From assembly GCF_001442755.1 (NCBI RefSeq), contig NZ_CP006367.1, positions 868,001 through 932,000 on the forward strand: a stretch of DNA of 64,000 nt. The letters run 5' to 3'. Position numbers and translations under genes: made by a program. Of the stretch, positions 41,313 through 49,851 are shown one piece after another. The first letter of the stretch is position 1. Every line of letters starts with the position of its first letter. The stretch comes from Aureimonas sp. AU20. GTDB lineage: Bacteria; Pseudomonadota; Alphaproteobacteria; Rhizobiales; Rhizobiaceae. The notes beneath the pieces were generated by a model. It was not told the origin of the DNA. It worked only from the letters and a program-made list of their open reading frames with translations, and ran no database searches.

Positions 41313-42248
41313 ATGGACCTCCGCAAGCCGATCGACGCGAGTGCAGCAGCCTCGATGGTGGTCCTCTGCGCGCTGTGGGGAACCCAACAGGTTGCGATCA
41401 AACTGGCAGCGCCCGACATGGCGCCCCTGTTCCAAGTCGGATTGCGGTCCGGCGTCGCTGCGCTTCTCGTGCTCTTCGTCGTGTTCGCCCGGCGTGAGCA
41501 TCGGGCGATCGGAGGCGAGGCTTGGCGGCCTGGGCTTTTGGCCGGCGTGCTGTTCGGGCTGGAGTTTGTCCTGTTCGCGCAGGGGCTCCTCTTCACCTCC
41601 GCCTCGCACATGTCGATCTTTCTCTATACCGCGCCGATCTTCGCTGCGCTCGGTCTGCACTTCAGTCTCGTAGAGGAGCGGCTAGCCCTCGTGCAATGGA
41701 TTGGGATCGCTGTTGCCTTCGCGGGGATCGTGCTGACGTTCTCCGGACGCGGCGGCGCGACGACGGGAGATACCACCTGGATCGGCGACCTTCTCGGAAT
41801 CGCCGCTGGCGCCGTCTGGGGCGCGACGACGGTTGTTGTGCGCACGTCCCGTCTGTCCCGGGCTCCGGCCGCCGTCACGCTCTGGTATCAGCTTATGGGC
41901 GCCTGCATGTTCGCGCTGGTCTCTGCGCTGGCGCTCGGCGAGACGCAGGCGACCGTCACTGCGACGCTCCTTGCCAGCCTCGCATATCAGACGGTGATCC
42001 TCTCGGCGGCCAGCTATCTCGCATGGTTCTCGCTGATGCGCGTCTACCTCGCGTCGCGCCTCGGCGTCCTGTCGCTCATGACGCCGGTCTTCGGAATCGG
42101 CTTCGGTATCATCGTTCTCGGCGACGACCTTACTACTGAGTTCGTGGGAGGCACTGCCCTGATCCTCCTTGGCATCGTCCTCGTCAGCGTGCGCGACCTT
42201 CTGGTACGACGGATGGAACGATCGCCGGTCACGGCGCTGTCCCGCTAG
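41313..42248 (+). CDS. EamA/DMT-family transporter
   Basis: 311 residues with ten membrane segments in two EamA repeats (about 10-140 and 150-295). First repeat: ALWGTQQVAIKLAAPDMAPL; second: GAVWGATTVVVRTSRLSRAP. Drug/metabolite transporter superfamily, usually exporters of amino acids or related metabolites. Divergent from the Lrp gene with a 110-base promoter region, and probably regulated by it. The DUF1330 gene follows. Confidence 0.9.
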   Translation: MDLRKPIDASAAASMVVLCALWGTQQVAIKLAAPDMAPLFQVGLRSGVAALLVLFVVFARREHRAIGGEAWRPGLLAGVLFGLEFVLFAQGLLFTSASHMSIFLYTAPIFAALGLHFSLVEERLALVQWIGIAVAFAGIVLTFSGRGGATTGDTTWIGDLLGIAAGAVWGATTVVVRTSRLSRAPAAVTLWYQLMGACMFALVSALALGETQATVTATLLASLAYQTVILSAASYLAWFSLMRVYLASRLGVLSLMTPVFGIGFGIIVLGDDLTTEFVGGTALILLGIVLVSVRDLLVRRMERSPVTALSR

Positions 42249-42304
42249 CGGGTCCGAATCTCGACCTCACGCACCCCCCAGCAATTGATTGAAGGAGCAC
42301 CCGC

Positions 42305-42598
42305 GTGAAAGGCTACTGGCTAATCCTGAAGGCTGAGGTATCGGATCAGGAGGCGCAGGCGAAATACAATAGGCTGTGGCGTCCGATCGAGGAGCGGTAC
42401 GAGGCGCGCATCAATCCGACGAAGGTTCCGCCGCTCTTGGTCGAGGTACGAGACGCTCCGCATGTGATCGTCGTCGAGTTCCCTTCTCCGGAAGCGGCCA
42501 AGGCTTGCTACGAGGATTCGGACTATCAGGAAGCCCGTCGGGTGGCGCTGCGCGCGGCGCCTCGCGAACTAATGATCCTCCAAGGCGATCTCGGTTAG
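42305..42598 (+). CDS. DUF1330 domain protein
   Basis: 97 residues, ferredoxin-like fold of the DUF1330 family: KGYWLILKAEVSDQEAQAKY, VEVRDAPHVIVVEFPSPEAA and CYEDSDYQEARRVALRAAPR. Start codon GTG 42305 or ATG-like context with GGAGCACCC upstream. Role unknown. 56 bases after the EamA gene and probably in the same transcript. Confidence 0.88.
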   Translation: MKGYWLILKAEVSDQEAQAKYNRLWRPIEERYEARINPTKVPPLLVEVRDAPHVIVVEFPSPEAAKACYEDSDYQEARRVALRAAPRELMILQGDLG

Positions 42599-42691
42599 GT
42601 AACGATGCCTTGGTTGGCGAAGCGCAACCCCGATCAGCCGCACGACCGCATCCCTTAACCCGACCCCAAGCCGGAAACCCTTTTACGCACC

Positions 42692-43432
42692 ATGAATGTC
42701 CTGATCGTATACGCTCACCCCGAACCCCGGTCGTTCAACGGTGCCCTGAAAGACAAGGCCACAGACGTCCTGTCCGCCGCCGGGCACGAGGTGACCGTCA
42801 GCGACCTCTATGCCATGGGTTTCGATCCGGTAACGGGACCGGACGACTTCATTGGAGAACGCGCCGATCCCGAGTTCCTCTCGATCCCGCGTGAGCAGAC
42901 CCGCGCCATCGAGACAGAGACGCTGGCGCCCAACATCGTGGCTGAGCAGGAAAAGTTGGCAGCCGCCGATCTCCTGATCCTGCAGTTCCCCGTCTGGTGG
43001 TTCGGCATGCCGGCCATCATGAAGGGCTGGGCGGATCGCGTGTTTGCCCGGGGCTTTGCCTACCTGCCGGGACGCAAGTACGACACTGGCATGTTCAAGG
43101 GAAAGCTCGCCCTGGTCTCGGCAACCACAGGCACTTCCGCCGACACCTACGCCCCCGATGGCATCGACGGTGACATCCTTTCGGTTTTCTGGCCGATTCA
43201 CAATGGGCTCTTGCGCTACAGCGGGTTCGACGTCCTGCCGCCGTTCGTCGCCTACATGCCGAGCCGGATGGGGGGCGACGGACGCAACGCGCAACTCGAC
43301 GCCTACGCCAAACGGCTCGGTGAGATCGAGACAACACCGCGTCTATTCTTCCACCCCACCGAGGACTACGGGCCAAACGAACGCCTGAAGCCCGGTGTCC
43401 TCGCCCGCTCGGGCGTGCAGCGGAACGTCTGA
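42692..43432 (+). CDS. NAD(P)H dehydrogenase (quinone)-like flavoprotein
   Basis: 246 residues, flavodoxin-like fold of the NQO1/KefF/MdaB group: MNVLIVYAHPEPRSFNGALK (FMN phosphate loop), ADLLILQFPVWWFGMPAIMK, WADRVFARGFAYLPGRKYDT, LALVSATTGTSADTYAPDGI. These two-electron reductases use FAD or FMN to reduce quinones or nitro compounds. The C-terminus (FFHPTEDYGPNERLKPGV) is intact. It stands between the DUF1330 gene and a convergent AraC gene. Confidence 0.92.
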   Translation: MNVLIVYAHPEPRSFNGALKDKATDVLSAAGHEVTVSDLYAMGFDPVTGPDDFIGERADPEFLSIPREQTRAIETETLAPNIVAEQEKLAAADLLILQFPVWWFGMPAIMKGWADRVFARGFAYLPGRKYDTGMFKGKLALVSATTGTSADTYAPDGIDGDILSVFWPIHNGLLRYSGFDVLPPFVAYMPSRMGGDGRNAQLDAYAKRLGEIETTPRLFFHPTEDYGPNERLKPGVLARSGVQRNV

Positions 43433-43509
43433 CAGAGTCCGACTTGTCCGCTTTACCGACGATCTGATCCTGAAGTGGACCGGAAAGAAACCACATCTGT
43501 TCGCAGACG

Positions 43510-44337
43510 CTATCGAACCACGCGTTCGTCGGATCGAGTCGAGAGGTAACGGGCGGGCGTCATGCCCATCGCCTTCTTGAACATGACGATGAAGGCGGTG
43601 GGCGACTCGTATCCTAGAAGGCCGGACACATGCTGCACGCTGGCGCCGCTCGCGAGTTCCCGCAGCGCGACGAGGAGGTGGAGCTGGCGCCGCCATCGCC
43701 CGAAGCTAAGCCCCGTCTCCTGAACCATGAGCCGCTTGAAGGATCTCTCGCTCATGGCGACATGGTGGGCCCATTCGCCTAACGAGCGCCGATCCGCCGG
43801 GGCGGCGGCCATCATCGCGGTCACCAGGGCGATTTTGGGATGCGCGGAGGTGGGGAGCCTCAGACCGCTTCCCGGCATCTGCGCCAACTCGTCGAGAAGC
43901 ACGCGTGCGAGGCGGGAGAAATGGTCGTCCGCCTCGGTCGCCGCGGGCGCGTCCGCCAAGCGCAGGATCATCTCGCGGACCATCGGCGAGATCGAAAGCG
44001 TACAGCAGTTCGGTGGCATGGCCGCCGCGCCGGGTTCTACGAAGAGGTACGCGAGCCGGGCATTGGGGGTGGGGTGGTTGCTGTGCGGTACACCGCCTGG
44101 AATCCAAACCCCGCATGTCGGCGGCACGATCCACAGGCCGTCGGCAGCAGTGCAGGTGACGGCGCCATGCAGGGACAGGATGAGCTGGCCCTGCCGATGA
44201 TGATGGTGTGGCATTTCCGCTTCGTAGTCGGCGAAGTCGAGATGGAAGGCAGTTGCCGGTCGGCCCGATCCGTCCGGCACGACGGCAGCATGACAGGACG
44301 TGGTGTATCCACCAAGTTGGCCTAACTTAACGATCAT
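43510..44337 (-). CDS. AraC-family regulator with N-terminal cupin
   Basis: 275 residues. N-terminal cupin-like sensor (EMPHHHHRQGQLILSLHGAV, VWIPGGVPHSNHP). C-terminal double HTH (LGEWAHHVAMSERSFKRLMV; VQHVSGLLGYESPTAFIVMF; TPARYLSTRSD). Divergent from the NmrA-like gene. A palindrome AAGTT-GGCCT-AACTT (44314-44328) falls within the first codons; either the true start is downstream or the site regulates the neighbour. Likely controls the NmrA-like gene. Confidence 0.9.
   Translation of the reverse strand: MIVKLGQLGGYTTSCHAAVVPDGSGRPATAFHLDFADYEAEMPHHHHRQGQLILSLHGAVTCTAADGLWIVPPTCGVWIPGGVPHSNHPTPNARLAYLFVEPGAAAMPPNCCTLSISPMVREMILRLADAPAATEADDHFSRLARVLLDELAQMPGSGLRLPTSAHPKIALVTAMMAAAPADRRSLGEWAHHVAMSERSFKRLMVQETGLSFGRWRRQLHLLVALRELASGASVQHVSGLLGYESPTAFIVMFKKAMGMTPARYLSTRSDERVVR
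44314..44328. promoter_or_regulatory. Palindrome in the AraC/NmrA divergent region
   Basis: AAGTT-GGCCT-AACTT, perfect 5-bp halves, 78 bases upstream of the NmrA-like start. It is AT-rich relative to its surroundings; a candidate operator or promoter element. Confidence 0.35.
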
Positions 44338-44405
44338 ATGGCATTATCGCCAATTCCGTCCGTTCTGCAACTCGATAAGGTCCATCTCGATTGATGGAGA
44401 GAGTC

Positions 44406-45374
44406 ATGCGAATTGCTGTTGTCGGTGCCACCGGACGGATCGGTGCGAAGCTCACGCGAACCCTGCTCGAGGCCGGCCATCAGGTCCGGGCCCTGTCGAG
44501 AGGCGGTCCGGCCCTCGACGCCTTGGTCGAGATCGGCGCCGAGCCGTTCATCGGGAGCTTCGACGCCGGCACAGGAAAGCTCGAACATTTCTTTCGAGAT
44601 GCCGACGCTGCGTTCCTCATGGTCAAGACGGACTGGAGCAACATTCATGGCCACTACGCGGAGGTCGGCCTCCGGTTTTTCGATGCGCTGCGCCACTCCC
44701 CGGTCAAGCGCGCTGTCAGCCTGACGTCCATGGGGTCGGAGGTCAGGGGAAGTACAGGCCACTTCCAGCCGTTCTATCAACTCGATCAGATCCTCAACCG
44801 CCTGGAGGGAACGGATCTCGTGCACCTGCGGGCGGGTTGGTTCATGGAGAACCTGTTCGCCTGGACCGATGCGGTGGCCCGATACGGCCGCATCGCCTGG
44901 TCGCTGGAGGCGAACGTGAAGACGCCGTGGGTGGCCACGGGGGACATCGCCCATCTGGCGTTCCACGAACTGACGCACCCCGACGGCGGACATCGCACGG
45001 TTCGCGAACTCGGTGAGGACTTCACGATGTCCGAGTTGACCGCCGTCATCGGACGGGAAGTCGGGCGACCGATCGAATACCACTTCGTAGACAGAGGGCA
45101 GCGCGAGGTCGAAGCAGAGTACCTCAAACGGTTCGGCACCCCGGAGCAGTGGCTCGACGACACGCAGACGCTGGACGCGTTGAACGACGGACGCGTGCGG
45201 TTCCACGACGACCGTCCTCCCTTGCCCACTAAACTGGAGACCTTCGTCAGAGACGTCTGGAAGCCACGCTACCTTGCAGCCGTCGCAGCAGAGCAGACCG
45301 ACCCGGAAACGTTCTTCACTTGGATCGCACGGCCGCAGCGGGACGCTGGACCGAATGAGCCTCTGGCTCGTTGA
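44406..45374 (+). CDS. NmrA-family NAD(P)-binding protein
   Basis: 322 residues from ATG 44406 (GGAGAG five bases upstream). Atypical SDR: VVGATGRIGAKLTRTLLEAG nucleotide motif, ADAAFLMVKTDWSNIHGHYA, KRAVSLTSMGSEVRGSTGHF, LRAGWFMENLF, GDIAHLAFHELTH. NmrA-like proteins bind NAD(P) and act as redox sensors or reductases; the YxxxK pair is not present. Divergent from an AraC regulator. After its stop lies a Lrp remnant on the other strand. Confidence 0.88.
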   Translation: MRIAVVGATGRIGAKLTRTLLEAGHQVRALSRGGPALDALVEIGAEPFIGSFDAGTGKLEHFFRDADAAFLMVKTDWSNIHGHYAEVGLRFFDALRHSPVKRAVSLTSMGSEVRGSTGHFQPFYQLDQILNRLEGTDLVHLRAGWFMENLFAWTDAVARYGRIAWSLEANVKTPWVATGDIAHLAFHELTHPDGGHRTVRELGEDFTMSELTAVIGREVGRPIEYHFVDRGQREVEAEYLKRFGTPEQWLDDTQTLDALNDGRVRFHDDRPPLPTKLETFVRDVWKPRYLAAVAAEQTDPETFFTWIARPQRDAGPNEPLAR

Positions 45375-45397
45375 GACCCAGGCCCAATCGACAGGTT

Positions 45398-45480
45398 TCA
45401 AGTGACGTGAAATTGGTCGAGAACGCCAACCAGGCGATACGAGCGGATCCTCTCGTTATCGGCAAAGAGCGACGCGGTTC
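45398..45480 (-). pseudogene. Lrp/AsnC regulator, C-terminal fragment
   Basis: Reads TRTASLFADNERIRSYRLVG then VLDQFHVT and stop. It aligns with TRTARLFADNEMVRSYRTIV-VLDRVKVT of the intact Lrp protein encoded at 40735-41202. About 27 codons remain; the HTH part is gone. A dispersed repeat follows upstream of it. Confidence 0.75.
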
Positions 45481-46078
45481 TTGTTCGGCGACGTCCCGGG
45501 CTTCGAACTGGCTGTAGCGTAGGTCCGCTGACGATCCAGACTCCTTCATCCGGGCGGAGCCTTCCCGCTTGTTTCGACTGGAAACGGACTATCGGCTTTT
45601 CATCCTTCTTCGCCATCTGTCGACCCGGGTGAATCGGGCCGATAGCGGACCGGCGGCTTTCGGGTTGATCGAGTAGAAAGCTGCCGGTCCGAAAACGACC
45701 TTTCATCGCCGTTCTCGAGCTTGCTGCTTCGCTTTGGAACCGGACGTTCGCAGCGAGACGCGGGAGCAGCTATGGTTCTTGAGATGATGAGTCCTCGACC
45801 CTGGTTGGGAGGGGCACATGAGGGTCGTGTGGACGCTGCGATCCGTAGGTTCGGAACGCTGTCCTTTCGCCGGGTCGAGCGCTTGATGCAGACGGAAGGT
45901 ATCTGACCCCTTTCGCGCCATTCCTTTGAAATCGGATGCCGCTCGCAAAGCGCGCATTCGACGCCGTCTTCCCGTTCACCTCACCGCAGGAACGTGATCG
46001 GCTTGAAGCGGACAGCCGATCGTTGCGACCTCACCATGGGTGCCATTCGCGACGCCAGTAAGGTCGAAGGCACCAGCG
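45481..46078. other. Degenerate stretch between Lrp and SDR remnants
   Basis: No intact gene. It contains a dispersed repeat (45630-45702) and a short plus-strand frame (45775-45906, ending AAIRRFGTLSFRRVERLMQT) that could be the end of a lost protein but matches nothing I know. Confidence 0.45.
45630..45702 (-). repeat. Dispersed intergenic repeat, copy 5 (module A)
   Basis: On the complement: GGTCGTTTTCGGACCGGCAG, CTTTCTACTCGATCAACCCG, AAAGCCGCCGGTCCGCTATC and GGCCCG. Nearly identical to module A of copy 1, but inverted. Confidence 0.75.
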
Positions 46079-46250
46079 TCAGATGGTCTGACCGCCCGAA
46101 ACCTTAGTGCGTCGGCCATTGACCCAACGGTTTTTGTGCCCGAGGAGGCCGGCAACCATGGGTCCGATATTATTGGGCAAGCCGAGACCGCCGAGTGCCG
46201 TAATGTTGATGAAGGCAAAGCTGTGGTGGGGAGCGTCGCGAACCGCAGGG
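46079..46250 (-). pseudogene. SDR-family dehydrogenase, C-terminal fragment
   Basis: Reads AFINITALGGLGLPNNIGPM, VAGLLGHKNRWVNGRRTKVS, GGQTI and stop at 46079. This is the standard SDR ending (GRxGxPxDIGPMVAxLLSDxxRWVNxQxIEVSGGQ). Only about 50 codons remain; the nucleotide-binding domain is absent. Confidence 0.72.
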
Positions 46251-46512
46251 CCAGGGCATTCGGCTTAGATCGCTCCAACACGAGCATGAAGGCTCGGAGA
46301 GAGCGGAGATCCCCACAGGCCGTACAGGCCCTATGGGTACCCCGCACCGGCAAGCGCCGGATTCTCTACAATCCGATTGACAAACTTCCCCTTCTTGAGC
46401 CGTAATCACTTTAGATGATTGTCAGCAATCATCGATCGCAACCGTGATGACGCGACTCTCCGGTGGCGATCGTGCAACTCTGCAACCATGAAATCTCGGA
46501 AGGATCACGCCG
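46251..46512. other. Upstream region of the ABC importer operon
   Basis: No gene seen. The last 100 bases should hold the operon promoter. GATTGTCAGCAATC (46427-46440) is a short near-palindrome there, a possible GntR site. Confidence 0.4.
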
Positions 46513-47361
46513 GTGGTGACGAAGTTCGGAATAGCTATTCGGCCGATCCTGGCTGCGGGAATGCTGGTGGCCGGCTCCGCCGTCGCAGCGCAGGCGGCCT
46601 GTCCGACGGCGCCCGCATCCCTGGTATCCGACGGAACCTTGACGGTCGGCATCCTGCCCGGCGGCCCGCCGATGGGCTTCCTCGACGGCAGTCAGCCGAA
46701 GGGCTTTGACATCGATCTCGCCGCGGCCATCGCCGAGAAGATGTGCCTGAAGGTCGCCTACGTCGCGACCCCGTTCGCAGGCATGTTCCCCGCGATGGAC
46801 TCGAAGAAGTACGACACCATCTCGGCCAGCATCGGTATCACCGACGCGCGCAAGCAGAAGTACGACTTCGTGCCGGTCTTCAAGGGCGGCTTGCGCCTCG
46901 TCGTGAACCAGAACGACCCCGTACGCTTCAAGACCGAATCCGACGTGTGCGGCCATGCGGTAGCGCTCGTGGCGGGCTCGACGCAGATGGCGGCGCTGGA
47001 GCGCGTGAAGAGCAAATGCCCCGCCGACAAGCCGATGGAGATGAAGGTCTTCACCAACCAGACCGAAGCGCTCAACGAGGTCGCCAAGAAGGCGGTCAGC
47101 GCCGCCTACGTGGATTGGCCGCTCGCAGCCTACGTCGTGCAGCAGCGCCCGAACGATTTCGTGGAGGCCAGCCCGGTCCTCAGCGGGAAGGGGCCGAACA
47201 CCCAGCGCAACCGCAACGGACTGGTCGTGCGCAAGGGCGAAACGCAGATGCACGATGCACTCGCCGCCGCGTTCGACACCGTCCTGGCGGATGGTGAGTA
47301 CGACGCACTCCTGAAGAAGTGGAACCTCACCGACGGCGACATCCGAGTCGAGAACGACTGA
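46513..47361 (+). CDS. ABC transporter substrate-binding protein, polar amino-acid family (SBP_bac_3)
   Basis: 282 residues from GTG 46513. Signal peptide (about 1-30: AAGMLVAGSAVAAQAACP). Family 3 periplasmic binding protein: SDGTLTVGILPGGPPMGFLD, KGFDIDLAAAIAEKM, MDSKKYDTISASIGITDARK, AYVDWPLAAYVVQQ. It captures an amino acid or similar charged solute. The nearby GntR regulator and enolase-superfamily dehydratase suggest a hydroxy- or sugar-acid derivative instead (inference). Confidence 0.92.
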   Translation: MVTKFGIAIRPILAAGMLVAGSAVAAQAACPTAPASLVSDGTLTVGILPGGPPMGFLDGSQPKGFDIDLAAAIAEKMCLKVAYVATPFAGMFPAMDSKKYDTISASIGITDARKQKYDFVPVFKGGLRLVVNQNDPVRFKTESDVCGHAVALVAGSTQMAALERVKSKCPADKPMEMKVFTNQTEALNEVAKKAVSAAYVDWPLAAYVVQQRPNDFVEASPVLSGKGPNTQRNRNGLVVRKGETQMHDALAAAFDTVLADGEYDALLKKWNLTDGDIRVEND

Positions 47362-47504
47362 GTCTCGCGGCCTGGAGCCGGCGCAGCCGGCCTGCGTCGC
47401 CCTACCCCTCCCGTTCGCCGGACGCCGCCTCCTTCTTCACGACACGATCGGCCAGAGGCCTGATCGACCGACGGTTCGTCGTCGGCCGCTGCGGAGCTTT
47501 CCCC

Positions 47505-48203
47505 ATGAATTTCGACGCTGCTTATTTCTGGAGCCTCCTGTTCTCGACGACCTTCGTGGAGCCTGCGCTGACGGTGGTCTGGATCGCGGCGGTCTCCATG
47601 GTGATCGGCACCCTGATCGGAACGCTCGGCGGTATCGTCCTGACGTCACCCTTGCCGATCCTGCGCCGGATCGTCAGCGGATACGTCATGACGATCCGGG
47701 GCATTCCGGTGCTCGTGCAGATCGTGTTCTGGTACAACGGGCTTCCGGCGCTGACGGGTGGGGCGATCAACCTTCCGGCGGTGGCGGCCGGCATCATCGC
47801 GCTCGGCATCAACGAAGGCGCCTATATGTCGGAGATCGTGCGGTCCGGGATTCAGTCCGTGGAACGCGGCCAGCGGGAAGCCTCGCAAGCGCTCAGCCTC
47901 GGCTACCGGTCGATGATGACGAAGGTGATCCTGCCCCAAGCGGTGCGGATCGCCATTCCACCCGCAGGCAATCAGGTCATCAACCTCATCAAGAACACTT
48001 CGCTCCTGTTCACGATCGCGATTCCCGAAATCTTCGCGACGGGCACCAACCTGTTCAGCATGAACTTCAAGTATTTCGAGGTCATCGCCGTCGTCGCCAT
48101 CTGGTATCTCGGGCTTGCGCTTCTCTACGGCCTCCTGCAGCGCGCAATGGAGCGGCACTTCAGCCGGGGCCGGGTCGGCCTCTTCTCGGGCAACGCGGCA
48201 TGA
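47505..48203 (+). CDS. ABC transporter permease, His/Glu/Gln/Arg family
   Basis: 232 residues from ATG 47505; the upstream open frame is a low-complexity extension. HEQRo-type permease with about five TM segments. The EAA loop, QREASQALSLGYRSMMTKVILPQAVRIAIP, shows GxxxxxxxxxP spacing, contacting the ATPase. No second permease is present, so the membrane part is probably a homodimer. Lies between the binding protein and the GntR gene. Confidence 0.92.
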   Translation: MNFDAAYFWSLLFSTTFVEPALTVVWIAAVSMVIGTLIGTLGGIVLTSPLPILRRIVSGYVMTIRGIPVLVQIVFWYNGLPALTGGAINLPAVAAGIIALGINEGAYMSEIVRSGIQSVERGQREASQALSLGYRSMMTKVILPQAVRIAIPPAGNQVINLIKNTSLLFTIAIPEIFATGTNLFSMNFKYFEVIAVVAIWYLGLALLYGLLQRAMERHFSRGRVGLFSGNAA

Positions 48204-48250
48204 GAGTTCCGATGGCTACGCGCCCCATCCAGCATATCGAGGAAGGCTAG

Positions 48251-48919
48251 ATGGCGCTCAGTACGCTCAAGCGCCAACCCGCCGAGCAACTGGCGGCCGA
48301 CGCGCTCAAGGAGGAGATTCTGACCGGCGCCTTGAAGCCGGGCGACAGGCTGACGGAGGCAAGCCTCGCCGATCAGTTCGGCGTGTCGCGCGGCACAGTG
48401 CGCATCGCGCTCCACCAGTTGAGCTCCGCTGGGCTGGTCGTCTTGACGCCCTACACCGGATGGTCGGTCGCGAGCTTCGAGCCGCACGACCTGTGGGAAA
48501 TCTACACCTTGCGCGCGGGGCTTGAATCGACGGCGGCCCGGCTGGCGGCGGACCGGTTGGATGCGGCGGGTGCCGCCCGACTGGAGGCGATCGCCAAGGA
48601 CTTCTTCGCCGCCGCGCTCGGGTCTGCCGACGTCTCGGAGGTGAAGCGCAAGGACTTCGCGTTCCATCGCTGCATCGTCGAGCTTTCCGGCAACGGACGG
48701 ATCGAGCATCACTACCGACTGGTCGAGCAGCAGGTGCGCATGTTCATCAGTTCAACCTACCGCGCCGATCACGGGACCATCATCGTGGAGCATCACCGGC
48801 CGATCGCGGAGGCGATCCTTCGGCGCGACGCCGACCTCGCGGCCAGACTGTGCGAGGAGCACTGCACGAGCGAAGGCGAGCGTCTTCTCCGCCTTCCGGG
48901 CATGGAGAAATCGTTATGA
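48251..48919 (+). CDS. GntR-family regulator, FadR/FCD subfamily
   Basis: 222 residues. N-terminal winged helix ([40 protein letters not shown]). C-terminal FCD helical domain ([20 protein letters not shown]) with metal/ligand residues Asp, His and His in [11 protein letters not shown] and [10 protein letters not shown]. Embedded inside the transporter operon and coupled to the ATPase gene by an ATGA overlap. It is the likely repressor of the operon, released by the imported compound or its product. Confidence 0.92.
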   Translation: MALSTLKRQPAEQLAADALKEEILTGALKPGDRLTEASLADQFGVSRGTVRIALHQLSSAGLVVLTPYTGWSVASFEPHDLWEIYTLRAGLESTAARLAADRLDAAGAARLEAIAKDFFAAALGSADVSEVKRKDFAFHRCIVELSGNGRIEHHYRLVEQQVRMFISSTYRADHGTIIVEHHRPIAEAILRRDADLAARLCEEHCTSEGERLLRLPGMEKSL

Positions 48920-49701
48920 GCCAGTTCGCGAACACCGCGACGCCACGGCCGGCTGTTGCGCCAGACGCACGTGAAGGCGTGATCACCCTGCGAGGCGTCA
49001 ACAAGTCCTACGGCACCAATCACATTCTGAAGGATGTATCGCTGACGGTACGAGGCGGCGAGAAGATCGTCATCTGCGGGCCGTCCGGGTCGGGCAAGTC
49101 GACCCTCATCCGCTGCATCAACGGGCTTGAGCGGCACGAAAGCGGCGACATCCATGTCGAAGGCGTCAAGCTGGCCGACAAGACCCTGCGCCACATCCGG
49201 CGCGAGGTCGGAATGGTGTTCCAGTCGTTCAATCTCTTTCCGCACCTGACGATCTTGGAAAACTGCATGCTGGCGCCGATGGAGTCGCGCAAGCTCTCCC
49301 GCAGGGACGCCGAGGCGCGCAGCCTCGATTATCTCGGCCGCGTCCACATTGCCGAGCAGGCGCACAAGTTTCCCGTGCAGCTTTCCGGTGGCCAGCAGCA
49401 GCGGGCCGCCATCGCGCGAGCCCTGTGCATGCAGCCGCGCATCATGCTGTTCGACGAGCCCACCTCGGCGCTCGACCCGGAGATGATCTCCGAGGTTCTC
49501 GACACGATGACCGAACTCGCCGCTTCCGGCATGACCATGATGGTCGTCACACACGAGATGGGCTTTGCGCAGAAGATCGCCGACCGCGTCGTTTTCATGG
49601 ACGCGGGGCGCATCGCCGAGGAAGGCCCGCCGGCGGAAATCTTCCAGACGCCGAAATCGGACCGCCTGTCGCTGTTCCTCCGACGGGTGCTCACGCACTG
49701 A
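48916..49701 (+). CDS. ABC transporter ATP-binding protein, polar amino-acid type
   Basis: 261 residues from ATG 48916, overlapping the GntR stop. Walker [11 protein letters not shown]-loop [12 protein letters not shown], signature [15 protein letters not shown], Walker [14 protein letters not shown], switch His in VVTHEMGFA. It is GlnQ/HisP-like and energises the permease encoded upstream. Confidence 0.93.
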   Translation: MSQFANTATPRPAVAPDAREGVITLRGVNKSYGTNHILKDVSLTVRGGEKIVICGPSGSGKSTLIRCINGLERHESGDIHVEGVKLADKTLRHIRREVGMVFQSFNLFPHLTILENCMLAPMESRKLSRRDAEARSLDYLGRVHIAEQAHKFPVQLSGGQQQRAAIARALCMQPRIMLFDEPTSALDPEMISEVLDTMTELAASGMTMMVVTHEMGFAQKIADRVVFMDAGRIAEEGPPAEIFQTPKSDRLSLFLRRVLTH

Positions 49702-49851
49702 GACCAAAGCACGGGGTCTGCCCGGGCGCCGACATCATCCGAAAGACCGGATGCTCCTTCCCTCGACTGAACTCCTCGACCGGCGGCAAGGGAGCGTGCG
49801 TACCGATCACGCGACGCCAGCGCGCGCGGTGACGAAGAAAGAGGCTATGCC

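Noticed and set aside
45721..45906. Short plus-strand frame ending FRRVERLMQTEGI
   Set aside because: Some protein-like character but no family recognised and no start signal; described only within the surrounding stretch.
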